Source: DASXMT01 sp963812965 (GTDB lineage: Bacteria; Actinomycetota; Acidimicrobiia; Acidimicrobiales; RAAP-2). Taken from it: a DNA stretch of 64,000 bases. Below are positions 27,268 to 36,320 of the stretch, in pieces. The notes under the pieces were generated by a model. The model ran no database searches. It was not told where the DNA came from and saw only the letters and a list, made by a program, of their open reading frames with translations. Numbering within the stretch: the first letter of the stretch is position 1; the number at the start of each line of letters is the position of its first letter. The translations under genes were made by a program, and so were the position numbers. The DNA lies in NCBI GenBank assembly GCA_963812965.1, contig CAWEXG010000011.1:131294-195293 (forward strand), in the 5' to 3' direction.

Positions 27268-27765
27268 TCAGACCCGATGGATGAGGTTCATGCGCGATGT
27301 GCACACCGGCTCACCAGTGGACTGGTCAGACCATGCGGTCTCCACCACCACGAACGTCATCGTCTTCCCCTTGGACTCCTTCTGGTAGGCGTCCACGACC
27401 TTGCCGTCGCCCACCAGCACGTCACCGGCCACGATCGGTCGGTGGTAGGTGAACTCCTGCTCGCCGTGGAGGATGAGGCCACCTTTGGCCATGAGCGGCC
27501 CGATGGCTGCCCCGATCGGGTTACCGGTAGGAGCGTCGGACGGCTGGAGCTCAGGGTACTTTCCGAAGTTCTCCATGACGAACGGGTAGGTCGGTGGCGC
27601 AGGGATGCCCGGCAGGCCGGCCTCGGCTGCCGCCCGAGGATCACGGTAGACAGGGCTGTCGTCTTTGACGGCACCGGCAAAGGTGGCCAGGTGGCCACGT
27701 TCCACCGTCACCACGGATGCTGCGGTCTGCTTGCCGATGATGTCCTGCAGGGTGTCGTCTGCCAC
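27268..27765 (-). CDS. FAS1-like dehydratase / MaoC N-terminal domain protein
   Basis: A 165-residue hot-dog protein of the MaoC_dehydrat_N (FAS1-dehydratase) type: an N-terminal helix DTLQDIIGKQT, FAGAVKDDSPVYRDP, and the later LILHGEQEFTYHRPIVAGDVL block. These subunits lack the catalytic Asp/His pair and form active heteromers with a MaoC partner, here probably the protein from 24381-24812. The GTG start at 27765 has a GGAGG site 6 bases upstream. It is divergent from the enoyl-CoA hydratase at 27913. Confidence 0.88.
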   Translation of the reverse strand: MADDTLQDIIGKQTAASVVTVERGHLATFAGAVKDDSPVYRDPRAAAEAGLPGIPAPPTYPFVMENFGKYPELQPSDAPTGNPIGAAIGPLMAKGGLILHGEQEFTYHRPIVAGDVLVGDGKVVDAYQKESKGKTMTFVVVETAWSDQSTGEPVCTSRMNLIHRV

Positions 27766-27912
27766 CTGGATCCTCCAGTGTCGTCGTTCGTGTCGCCGGA
27801 CGGGATCGTACGCGCCACCGGGCACGCAGTAGGGTGCCCGCTGCGCACCGTAGCGTGGAAGCTCCAGGCTCGGAGCCGGAGTACAGACGATCGAGAACGG
27901 ACGGAGTCGACC

Positions 27913-28777
27913 ATGCCGACCATCCCACAGTTCACGACCTTGGGGTATGAGGAGTCCGATGGCGTCGCCTGGGTGACGCTGAACCGACCCGAGGTCTACA
28001 ACGCATTCAACGCCACCATGCAGCGAGAGCTCCGCGACGCTGTGGCGGGCCCTACGGCGGCACGACGACGTGCGGGTCGTGGTGCTGACCGGAGCGGGCG
28101 ACAAGGCGTTCTGCACCGGTATCGACCGCAACGAGGCCCTGGGAGGGACGCGATCGCCCGGCGACGGCGGCCAACGGGCGATCGACGGGCGAGACGCGTG
28201 CACGTCGGAGCAGGCACCACGCCGTTCATGTTCGACGACCCTGGCGAGAATCTCGGCCCGAAGACGCTGCGACCTCTGGAAGCCGGTCATCGCCGCGGTG
28301 AACGGCATCGCCTGCGGCGGTGCGTTCTACCTGCTGGGCGAAGTCGACTTCATCATCGCCACCGAGGACTCAATGTTTTTCGACCCCCACGTCACCTACG
28401 GCATGGCCGCTGCGTTCGAGCCGCTACAGATGTCGGGCACGATGCCGTTCGGCGAGCTGGCCCGGCTCACCCTTCTCGGCGCCTCCGAACGCCTGTCGGC
28501 GACACGGGCCCATCAGATCGGCCTGGTGACCGAGCTGGCCTCCGATGTGGACGAACTTCGGGCCAAAGCCCAGTGGGCGGCCGACACCATCGCCGCGGCT
28601 CCCGCACTCGCCGTCCAGGGCACGCTGCGGGCGCTGTGGGCCGGACGAGACCTCAGCCGCGCCCAGGCCCTCTCGCTCGGTTACGCCTTTGTCGGGCTCG
28701 GCAACAGCGAGGAGTCGCTCGCCGAAGGTCAGCGGGTCTTTGCATCGGGATCACGCCGGGAGTGGCGCCTGCGTTAA
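27913..28777 (+). pseudogene. Enoyl-CoA hydratase/isomerase (crotonase), three frame changes
   Basis: Crotonase-family sequence runs through the span in alternating frames. The start (VAWVTLNRPEVYNAFN) and a middle block (AGTTPFMFDDPGENLGPKT) are in one frame. The blocks VRVVVLTGAGDKAFCTGID and CDLWKPVIAAVNGIACGGAFYLLGEVDFI to the end are in the next. Breaks fall near 28040, between 28150 and 28200, and near 28268. The oxyanion-hole regions (FCTGID, ACGGAF) are intact. The corrected length is about 287 residues. It would hydrate an enoyl-CoA beside the dehydrogenase cluster. Three changes in 230 bases make this the worst-hit gene; real decay and sequence error are both possible. Confidence 0.8.
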
Positions 28778-28789
28778 CGCTCCGGTTGC

Positions 28790-29845
28790 TCAGGAGGGGG
28801 TGGATGCCGTGCCCCGCACCGCTGGTAGCCCGTGGTACGGACTGCCAGCCTCTTCCCACGTCTCGTACTGAGCGAAGAACTCATCGCCGAACGGGTCCTT
28901 CCCGATGAGCGGCATGGTCGCACGCCAGATGGTGAAGTCGTGAGGAGCCAGCTCGGAAGCCCGATCGAAGTGACGCTGGGCAACCTCTTCGTCTCCTCCC
29001 CCATGGGCACTGGCCGCCACCCGAAAGTGCAGCCGGGCCAGCACCTCGTCGTTGCTGAGATCGCCTACCGCGTTCCGAGCCTCTTCGGCAGACACCGGTA
29101 GATCGCCGTTCCGGACCCACCGCCGCACTTCGTCGAGATGGGGTTGGGCATCCACACCGGTGAAGTCCCGGAAGAGGTCGGTTCCGAACGCGTAGCCGTT
29201 GGGACGGGCGATCCGGTCTTCTTCGTCGATCCACACCACGGTGGGCACGTTGGAGATGGCGTAGAGCTCGGTAAGGAGATGGTGCGGGTCGTAGAGCACC
29301 GGGATGGTGATATCGGTCGTAAACGGTCGAACGTCCTCGGCAGCGTTGTCGATAGCCACGGCGATGGCCGAGAAGCCGTCGTTCGCCAGCTCGTCGTCGA
29401 GGCGCTGCCAACCGGGAAGGTCGTACCGACAGCCGCACCAGCTGGCGAACGTGACCAGAAGCTTCTTACGCCCATGCCACTCGTCGAGGTGGTGTAGCTC
29501 ACCCTCGAGGTCCGGGAGGGTGAACGGCGGCGCCTTCCCCTCGATGGCCTGGTGCCGCAGCTCTGCCGGCAAGGAGATGGCAGCGATGCCGGCAGCGGCA
29601 TCCACCACGCTGACCCGTCCCAGGGCGGTAGCCACTGCAGCCACATCCAACTGGCCATCGACGTACAGCGACTGGATATCGGCGACCGGGATGCAGGTGT
29701 CCTCCCGGCACAGTCCGGACGGCTTCAGCTCCCAACCCAGAGCTTCGGGCAGCACACTGGGTTCGATGAGCAGTCTTTCCCCGTCACCGTGAACGGTCGC
29801 CGTCACCGATCTCGCCTCATCACTGATGATGGTGGCTTGTGGCAT
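28790..29845 (-). CDS. TlpA/redoxin-like thioredoxin-fold protein with unusual N- and C-terminal regions
   Basis: A 351-residue protein. The centre (about 105-240) is a redoxin/TlpA-type fold: APPFTLPDLEGELHHL, then FASWCGCRYDLPGWQ with a CxC pair in place of CxxC, and the cis-proline NVPTVVWID. The first 100 residues (EALGWELKPSGLCREDTCIPV) hold another pair of cysteines and are not a domain I can name. The C-terminal 100 residues are helical and look like a TPR-type hairpin pair. There is no signal peptide, so it is probably a cytoplasmic thiol-disulfide protein of unknown partner. The start at 29845 is preferred over 29869. Confidence 0.75.
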   Translation of the reverse strand: MPQATIISDEARSVTATVHGDGERLLIEPSVLPEALGWELKPSGLCREDTCIPVADIQSLYVDGQLDVAAVATALGRVSVVDAAAGIAAISLPAELRHQAIEGKAPPFTLPDLEGELHHLDEWHGRKKLLVTFASWCGCRYDLPGWQRLDDELANDGFSAIAVAIDNAAEDVRPFTTDITIPVLYDPHHLLTELYAISNVPTVVWIDEEDRIARPNGYAFGTDLFRDFTGVDAQPHLDEVRRWVRNGDLPVSAEEARNAVGDLSNDEVLARLHFRVAASAHGGGDEEVAQRHFDRASELAPHDFTIWRATMPLIGKDPFGDEFFAQYETWEEAGSPYHGLPAVRGTASTPS

Positions 29846-29922
29846 CTTCGACCCCCTCGTCCTGTCCACCGTGGCCGCCTGGGGTACGGACTGTCAAGCG
29901 TGTCCGGGATCCCGGCTGCCGA

Positions 29923-31288
29923 TCACGGTACAAGTGCTTCGAACCCAGCCCGAAAGAGCCGACTGCGCTCCCGATAACCACCTCCACCTGCGGGGGTCGG
30001 CGCCCCCGGCGAGAAGAGGACCACCCCGCCGTCCGGGGTGATGTCGGCGGCGATGCACACCGCATCGGACACGTCAGCTCCTTCGGTGACAGCGACATCG
30101 GCATGCCGAGCGTCTGCTGTCGCCACCAGCGACTCGATGATCCGGTCGCCGTCAGGGGGAATGACCACGACCCGGGGGGTGGGGGTCCTGGAGACGACGG
30201 CGTCGGCGAGCTGACCGAAGTCGATGCCCCTGTCCGCTCCTCCGAGGATGATGGTCAACGGGCGGTCGCCGAAGGCGCGTACCGAGGCAGTGGTGGCAAA
30301 CGGATTGCTGGCCAAGGCGTCGTCCACGAATTCAACGGCCCTTCGAGTGCCGATCGACTGGCATCGAGACGGAAGGCCCTCGAAGGAGTCGATGGCCTGA
30401 GCAACGGCGTCGGCCGGCGGCGGTGCCCCGGTCAGCAGCATGATGCCGGCGATGGCGCCGCACAGGTTGGTCACGTTGTGGCGACCAGGGGCTCGCAGAC
30501 CTGCGTACTCGACCAGACGGTCACCATCGATCGTGATCCACCCAGACGCAGCACGAACCGGTCCGGCATCCCCGTAGAGCACGCGGCGAGGATGGTCAGC
30601 AGTGCGCGTCACTGCTTCGGCGCTTTCCGAATTCGACGGCCACCGATCCCGTCGGACCGACAGAGATCAGACGCAGCTTGTCTCGGTAGTAGGCCTCGAT
30701 ATCCCGGTGCCAATCCAGATGATCGGGAGCCAGGCTGGTGAGCACGGATGCCGGCGGAGACGTGACAACCTCCGCCGCCTGAAAGGACGAGACCTCGACC
30801 ACATACACGTCGATGTCGGGCTGCTCGTACAGGTCGGTGACCGGAATGCCGATGTTGCCGGCCAGCGCGACCCGTGCACCGGTGTTCCTGAGGATCCGCG
30901 CTGCCAGCGTAGCCGTGGTGCTCTTACCCTTCGTCCCGGTGATCGCCAGCACCGGTTGGTCGTGAAAGTCCTGGAGCCATACGGCAAGAGGGGTGGTGAC
31001 CGTCACGCCGCGGTCCGTCGCCTCGACGAGCTCGTCCCGGTACCGGCTCACCCCCGGCGCTCGGACGATGGCTTCGACATCCGCCAGCACCGAGCGTGAG
31101 GGAGGGTGCACGGCAAGATCAGACCCCACCGTGGTGGCGATCCGAAGACCGGTAGCAGTCGGATCGTCGTCCACCAGGACCGGGGACGCACCCCGCTCGA
31201 TCAACAGACGGGCGAACGCCGCTCCTTCCTGTCCCAGCCCCCACACGGCGACCCGGCTGGACACGAGCGACTCCAGCGTCGCCGTCAC
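29923..31288 (-). CDS. murD2: UDP-MurNAc-L-Ala:L-Glu ligase (MurD2-type Mur ligase), one frameshift
   Basis: A Mur ligase that would add glutamate to UDP-MurNAc-L-alanine. The N-terminal half has VAVWGLGQEGAAFARLL and the ATP loop AITGTKGKSTT, then NIGIPVTDLY and VEVSSFQ. The C-terminal half, in another frame, carries the GRHNVTNLCGAIA and VDDALASNP blocks and the terminal LFSPGAPT. One extra base lies at about 30600-30640; the corrected size is about 454 residues. The GTG start overlaps the murL stop by 4 bases (GTGA). Partnership with MurL argues for the L-glutamate-specific MurD2, not classical MurD; the sequence alone does not prove the stereochemistry. Confidence 0.82.
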
Positions 31289-32696
31289 GGAGCGACGCCC
31301 GAGTGCTCGGATCGATCGTGGCCTTCGAGCAGGTTGGCCACCAGCGTTCCCACATCGCTGGATCCAGCTCGTCACGGTCGAACACCGACGTGCCGCTCGG
31401 TGTCAGGAGGTCTCGGACGTCCTCGTCGCCGACCATGGCCTCGGCAGTCGGTGCCAAGGCCTCGATCACCGGGGAGCCGGACCATGCGGGCATGTGGGCA
31501 AGCAACCTGACGGCCACCGCGGACTCGCGACGCTCCCCCACGCACTCGAACGGCTTGTCCTCATCGCTCATCAGAGCTCGGAACCCTTCGATCTGCTCCG
31601 GATCGGCGAACATGTCTCGCCCGATGATGTCGGTGACCGACGACCGAGGCAGGAACGGCGCCAGCATCAAGCCCACGAACCGGCATTTAGGGCAGTGACC
31701 GCACCAGCGGTCTCCAGCTGCTGCACCCTGCCGGAAGACGGCGTTACAGCTGCAGAACGTGTCGTGGTACTGGGTCAGGGTGGCGAACGCCCGGGCGATG
31801 GCCAGCTCCGAGTACGGACGGAGCCCTGACCCGTAGACCAGATCGGGGTCGATCGAGGTGGTGATCAGGTCGCGCAATGCCAGCTCGAACGGGTAGCTCT
31901 TCGAGAACTGGTGATTAACCGGTACGCCATCGACCATCGACGTCTCCTCGCTGGCCGAACGTTCGATGGCCATGGCCACCACGTCGTAGTCGTACAGGAA
32001 GCTCCCCACCACAGCGATCAGGGAGACGATGGCAGTGATCGGGACGTGGCCGTTCAGCGCCCCTTGCTCGTTGAGCTCTCTGAGAGAAGGGTCCAGCCGT
32101 CGGCGCACTTCGATGAGCTGGAGCCCGGTCTGTGCAGTCAGCTCCTTGACCAGTGGGTGAGGATTCACCGCGAACAGGCGGGGAGACAGGGAGCGGAGGG
32201 CTTCGATGAGCACCATCGAGTCCTTCCCTCCACCGATCGGCACCAAGAGGCTGGGAGAGCCGTCCCGAACTCGGGACAGCAGCGAGTGGGCCGAACCAGA
32301 CGCCGGATCGGCTTCGATCTTCACCTGGACCGGCACCCTCAGGCCGTTGTGCACGGCGAACTCCCGAAGGCCGTCGTCGTAGAGAAGACGGTGGAACTCC
32401 AGCTCCGCCGGCGTCAGCGCAGTATGTTCCGCTCGGATGGTGGCCGGAGCCGCCGCCTTGAAGTAGCTGACCCCGGCGGCGATGTGAAGGTGGTCGATGG
32501 CCCGTTCGAATCCCTCGGGCAGCGTCGACGACCCGGCGTCTTCCGGTTCGGTGACGAACTCGATGGTCTCGCTGAACCGGTACCGGTCGTCGAACCCGTA
32601 CCGGAGGGTGACGATCCGGGCATCCCGGTCGTACTCCCAGTCGATAATCCGAAAGGTGCTGATCGATGCCGGATCGAACGGACGGGAGTCGCTCAT
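31285..32696 (-). CDS. murL: UDP-MurNAc-L-Ala-L-Glu epimerase MurL, one frameshift near the C-terminus
   Basis: This resembles MurL, the ATP-dependent epimerase that converts the terminal L-glutamate of UDP-MurNAc-L-Ala-L-Glu to D-glutamate, replacing glutamate racemase. A PP-loop-like LVPIGGGKDSMVLIEALR lies in the middle, followed by FAVNPHPLVKEL, HQFSKSYPFELALRDL and a cysteine-rich CSCNAVFRQ...WCGHCPKCRFV block. The frame runs past the expected end. A missing base near 31345-31355 would give ERLVANLLEGHD and a stop at 31285-31287 that overlaps the murD2 start. The corrected length is about 470 residues. It is divergent from csoR. Confidence 0.84.
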
Positions 32697-32774
32697 CGCG
32701 CCCGCCAGCGTACAGGTTCGATGTCCCGACTACGCCGGAATACCGGCCCCAGAACCCTTCGCGTCGGGCTCTTG

Positions 32775-32791
32775 ATACCCTAGGGGGGTAT
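32775..32791. promoter_or_regulatory. CsoR-type operator upstream of csoR-permease operon
   Basis: ATACCC-TAGGG-GGGTAT is a perfect 6-base inverted repeat with a 5-base spacer, 52 bases before the csoR start and followed by an AT-rich TATATAG. G/C-tract palindromes bounded by TA are the usual operators of CsoR-family repressors. Autoregulation, released by the metal or thiol signal, is therefore likely. Confidence 0.7.
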
Positions 32792-32842
32792 ATAGCAACA
32801 AAGCACAGAGCGGCCGCCAGAAGCCACGATCCGGAGGAACCG

Positions 32843-33151
32843 ATGGAACCCAGAGACCCCGATCACCAAGAACCCGGATATCACGACCACAGAGACGCCA
32901 TACAGAAGCGGCTACGCCGTGTCGAGGGACAGGTACGGGGCCTCCAGAAGATGATCGACGAGGACCGGTACTGCATCAACATCCTGGAGCAGGTGGCTGC
33001 GGCCACGAAGGCGCTGCAGTCGGTAGCCATCGAGCTGCTCGAAGACCACCTGGCCCACTGCGTTACCGATGCCGTCCACGCCGGAGGGGGCGACGCCACC
33101 GCGAAGATCGCCGAGGCATCGGCGGCGATTGCCCGGCTGGTCCGCTCGTGA
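32843..33151 (+). CDS. csoR: CsoR/FrmR-family metal-sensing transcriptional repressor
   Basis: A 102-residue all-helical repressor. The ligands C44, H69 and C73 have exactly the spacing of CsoR (Cys, +25 His, +4 Cys), which supports Cu(I) sensing over the formaldehyde or persulfide sensors; nickel cannot be excluded. The core RRVEGQVRGLQKMIDEDRYC is canonical. The N-terminal His/Asp-rich tail may also bind metal. The ATG has a GGAGGA site. Its stop overlaps the GTG of the permease (GTGA), so the two are one unit behind the operator at 32775-32791. Confidence 0.93.
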   Translation: MEPRDPDHQEPGYHDHRDAIQKRLRRVEGQVRGLQKMIDEDRYCINILEQVAAATKALQSVAIELLEDHLAHCVTDAVHAGGGDATAKIAEASAAIARLVRS

Positions 33152-34596
33152 CGGTCGGCGCCCTGACGGGTGTGGTCTGGATCGACGAGATCGGGCGCAG
33201 CCTGCGTGAGGGCTTCTTCATGTTCTGGGTGACCTTGTGGCCGCTGATCCTCGGCTTCGGTCTGTCCGGCGCCGTCCAGGCGTTCGCCAGCCGGGAGGGC
33301 ATCCAACGGAAGCTGGGCGATCACCGACCCCGGTCGATTGCCCGTGCCTCCGGCTACGGCATGGTCTCCTCGTCGTGCTCGTATGCAGCGTCGGCCATGT
33401 CGAAGTCGCTCTTCGCCAAGGGCGCCGACTTCGTCGCTTCCATGGTGTTCATGTTCGCCTCCACCAACCTGGTCGTAGAGCTGGGCATCGTGCTCGTCGT
33501 GCTCATGGGTTGGCAGTTCGCCGTCAGCGAGTTCGTTGGCGGCGCCATCATGATCGTCCTTCTGGTGGCTGTGGGTGGCCTGTACTTCCGGGGGCGACTG
33601 GTCGTCCAAGCCCGGGACAGGTTGCAGGCAGAGGAACGGCCGTCGATAGACGAGCACCGGCTGGGGGGGCACGAAGGAGCGAGCGCAGAGACGCATGCTC
33701 ACGATCACCACGTACGAGACGAAGAGCAGAGTGGCCCGGCGACAAGCCCGGACCGTCTCCCCACCGAGCCTCATGCCCGTGAGTCGTGGCGAACACGCGT
33801 GCGGTCGGCGTCAGGTTGGTCCGATGCAGCCGGCTACACCATGGCCGACTTCACCATGCTCCGCAAAGAGCTGGTCGTCGGGTTCGTCGTCGCTGGGTTC
33901 CTGTCAGAGCTCGTTCCCGTCACCGTCTGGAACGCCTTGTTCATCCACGGTCATGGCTTCTGGACCACCCTCGAGAACGTCATGATCGGACCGTTCATCG
34001 CCCTGATCAGCTTCGTGTGCTCGATAGGGAACGTTCCCTTGGCCGCAGCCCTCTGGCATGGCGGCATCTCGTTCGGAGGTGTGGTCTCCTTCATCTTCGC
34101 CGATCTCATCACCCTTCCCCTCCTCTTGATCTACCGCAAGCAGTACGGCGGCGGCCTGGCGCTCCGCATGCTCATGGTGTTCTGGGGAGTTATGTCCCTT
34201 GCCGGGCTGATCACCGAGCTCATCTTCGACGTCGCCGGTCTCATCCCCACGACACGCCACACCCAGGTGGTCGCCACTCGCTTCTCCTGGAACTACACGA
34301 CGTACCTGAACATCATCTTCATCGTCGTGTTCGGTGTCCTGTACTGGCTGCACCGGAACCGTGAGCGGTTCGGTGGCGGCACCGGCTACGCCGTCGATCC
34401 GATGTGCGGGATGCAGGTGGAGACAGCGCATGCACCGGCCAACACGACGCACCACGGTCGCAAGGTCTTCTTCTGCTCCGACCGATGTCGTGAGCGGTTC
34501 CTCTCCAACCCGCCCGAGAGGGTCAGTGGTGGTAGCTCGAGGGCTCCTTCGGGAGCGGAGCGCTCAACGACGACAGGTACTCCACCACCTGGGTGA
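33148..34596 (+). CDS. Predicted metal permease (PF03773/SO_0444-like) with C-terminal YHS domain
   Basis: A 482-residue membrane protein. About eight to nine helices form two bundles, with the SSCSYAASAMSKSLF motif in the first and SFVCSIGNVPLAAALWHGG in the second; such permeases include predicted Cu/Zn and arsenical exporters. A His-rich cytoplasmic loop (about 170-225, HAHDHHV) separates them. The C-terminus (about 420-455, DPMCGMQVE...FFCSDRCRERF) is a YHS domain, a small Cys metal-binding module usual in copper P-type ATPases. Fusion with it and control by CsoR argue for copper export. The GTG start overlaps the csoR stop; the 3' end overlaps the convergent gad gene by 74 bases. Confidence 0.85.
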   Translation: MTVGALTGVVWIDEIGRSLREGFFMFWVTLWPLILGFGLSGAVQAFASREGIQRKLGDHRPRSIARASGYGMVSSSCSYAASAMSKSLFAKGADFVASMVFMFASTNLVVELGIVLVVLMGWQFAVSEFVGGAIMIVLLVAVGGLYFRGRLVVQARDRLQAEERPSIDEHRLGGHEGASAETHAHDHHVRDEEQSGPATSPDRLPTEPHARESWRTRVRSASGWSDAAGYTMADFTMLRKELVVGFVVAGFLSELVPVTVWNALFIHGHGFWTTLENVMIGPFIALISFVCSIGNVPLAAALWHGGISFGGVVSFIFADLITLPLLLIYRKQYGGGLALRMLMVFWGVMSLAGLITELIFDVAGLIPTTRHTQVVATRFSWNYTTYLNIIFIVVFGVLYWLHRNRERFGGGTGYAVDPMCGMQVETAHAPANTTHHGRKVFFCSDRCRERFLSNPPERVSGGSSRAPSGAERSTTTGTPPPG

Positions 34597-35917
34597 GGTC
34601 GGTCAGGAACAGGTCGGCCAGATCGTTACTGAAGCCGTTGCGGACGACCACCCGCAGCACGCTGAGATCCTGGCGGTTCTCGGGAAAGGTGTAGGCAGGC
34701 ACCAGCCATCCTTTGCCACGCAGCTCCTTCGAGACGTGGAAGACGTCGTACGCCTTGACGTCGTCGTTCAGGGCGAACGCGAACACCGGCAGCTCGCTGC
34801 CGTCGGTCAGGAGCCAGAACGGCCCGAGCTCGGCGATGCCTGAGGCCAGGCGGGTGGCGACGTTGCGGCACGCCTGTTGGATGGCCCGATACCCCTCGAA
34901 CCCCAACCGGATGAGGTTGTAGTACTGGGTCACCACCTGGTTGCCAGGTCGAGAGAAGTTGAGGGCAAAGGTGGGCATGTTCCCACCGAGATAGTTCACC
35001 CGGAACACCAGGTCCTCCGGCAAGGCTTCGGCATCCCGCCACACGACCCACCCCACGCCGGGATAGACGAGACCGTACTTGTGCCCGGAGGCGTTGATGG
35101 ACTGCACCCTGGGCAGTCGGAAGTCCCAGACCAGATCGGGGTCGATGAACGGTGCGATGAAGCCACCGGAGGCGGCGTCGACGTGAACAGGGACGTCGAT
35201 CCCCTTTTCGCTCTGCAGGCGATCGAGCGCGCTGCAGATCTCTCCGATCGGCTCGTAGCTCCCGTCGAACGTGGAGCCGAGAATGGCGACCACGCCGATG
35301 GTGTTCTCGTCGCAGTAGGCCGCCACTTCCTCTCCGGTCAGATGGAAGCGGTTCCCCTCCACTGGGATCATGCGCGGCTCGATCTCCCAGTACCGGCAGA
35401 ACTTCTCCCAGCACACCTGGACGTTGGCTCCCATCACCATGTTGGGCTTCCCGACCGGCTTGCCCGCCTGCTCCATGCGCTGACGCCACCGCCACTTGAG
35501 AGCCATGCCGCCGAGCATGGCCGCCTCACTCGACCCGGTCGTCGACGTGCCCGTTGCCCCGCCTTCATCAGGGGCGCTCCACAGATGGCTGATCATGTTG
35601 ACGCACCGCATCTCGAGGTCGGCGGTGCGGGGGTACTCGTCTTTGTCGATCATGTTCTTGTCGAACGTCTCGGCCATCAACTCCCGAGCTTCCGGCTCCA
35701 TCCAGGTTGTGACAAAGGTGGCCAGGTTAAGACGTGAGAGGCCGTCGAGGAGGAGCTCGTCACGGACCAGCTCGAGCGCGGTATCGGCACGCATCGAGTC
35801 GGCAGGGATGATCGTGGTGGCAGCGAGCTTCTCTTCGTTGGCTCGTGCGAACATCGGATCGATGGCCGAATCAGCAGTGGACTCGTCCTTCAGGGGCTCG
35901 CTGCGGTGAACTGCCAT
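34523..35917 (-). CDS. gadB: Glutamate decarboxylase
   Basis: A 464-residue PLP enzyme of the group II decarboxylases that turns glutamate into GABA and CO2 while consuming a proton. The PLP lysine is in SINASGHKYGLVYPG. HVDAASGGFIAPF and TGTSTTGSSEAAMLGG are the other cofactor-binding blocks. The length matches bacterial and plant Gad. The ATG at 35917 follows an AAGGAG site. No GABA antiporter is in the window, so a role in acid resistance is not established. Its 3' end overlaps the permease gene on the other strand. Confidence 0.95.
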   Translation of the reverse strand: MAVHRSEPLKDESTADSAIDPMFARANEEKLAATTIIPADSMRADTALELVRDELLLDGLSRLNLATFVTTWMEPEARELMAETFDKNMIDKDEYPRTADLEMRCVNMISHLWSAPDEGGATGTSTTGSSEAAMLGGMALKWRWRQRMEQAGKPVGKPNMVMGANVQVCWEKFCRYWEIEPRMIPVEGNRFHLTGEEVAAYCDENTIGVVAILGSTFDGSYEPIGEICSALDRLQSEKGIDVPVHVDAASGGFIAPFIDPDLVWDFRLPRVQSINASGHKYGLVYPGVGWVVWRDAEALPEDLVFRVNYLGGNMPTFALNFSRPGNQVVTQYYNLIRLGFEGYRAIQQACRNVATRLASGIAELGPFWLLTDGSELPVFAFALNDDVKAYDVFHVSKELRGKGWLVPAYTFPENRQDLSVLRVVVRNGFSNDLADLFLTDLTQVVEYLSSLSAPLPKEPSSYHH

Positions 35918-36086
35918 GTCACGCTCCTTGGTGATGAGACGGTCGTGATCGTTCGGCTCGATGGTACGGCCGATCAAGAGCCCACTGTAGAGAGAGCGGA
36001 CGCCGCTCGCAGAAAAACACCAAGCCGGGTGGCCCACCCCTGCCATAGACGGCAAGAGGCGAACACCCGGCTCGGTGGTACGCAGT

Positions 36087-36104
36087 GGTCGGGAGATCCC
36101 GACC
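36087..36104 (-). terminator. Hairpin terminator after cold-shock gene
   Basis: GGTCGGGAGATCCCGACC is a perfect inverted repeat (8-base arms, or 7-base arms with a 4-base loop) that begins 12 bases after the cold-shock stop. No T-run follows, as is common in high-GC actinobacteria. Confidence 0.6.
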
Positions 36105-36116
36105 GATCACTCGGGC

Positions 36117-36320
36117 TTATACTTTGCGAACGCGGCTGGCCTGCATCCCCTTCTGACCCTGCGTGGCTTCGAACTCCACACGTTGGCCTTCCGGCAGATC
36201 ACGGAAGCCCTCCATCTGGATCTCGGACTGGTGCACGAAGAGATCGTCACCACCACCGTCGGGCGAGATGAACCCGAAACCCTTTTCCGCATTGAACCAC
36301 TTAACCGTACCTTCAGCCAT
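36117..36320 (-). CDS. Cold-shock-domain protein (CspA family)
   Basis: A 67-residue OB-fold RNA/DNA chaperone. WFNAEKGFGFISPDG contains RNP1 (KGFGFI) and DDLFVHQSEI contains RNP2, followed by GQRVEFEATQGQKGMQA. The length is standard. The ATG at 36320 is used, with a GAGG site 9 bases away. It is monocistronic, with a hairpin terminator at 36087-36104. Confidence 0.96.
   Translation of the reverse strand: MAEGTVKWFNAEKGFGFISPDGGGDDLFVHQSEIQMEGFRDLPEGQRVEFEATQGQKGMQASRVRKV

Noticed and set aside
26170..28908. A 912-residue plus-strand open frame opposite the acyl-CoA dehydrogenase
   Set aside because: It is the antisense of a clear dehydrogenase plus hydratase region; it is Arg/Pro/Ser-rich with no domain, and only its 27913 onward part is real (crotonase).
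29923..31288. Classical MurD within a dcw cluster
   Set aside because: No mraY, ftsW, murG or murC is adjacent; the overlapping partner is MurL, which favours MurD2.
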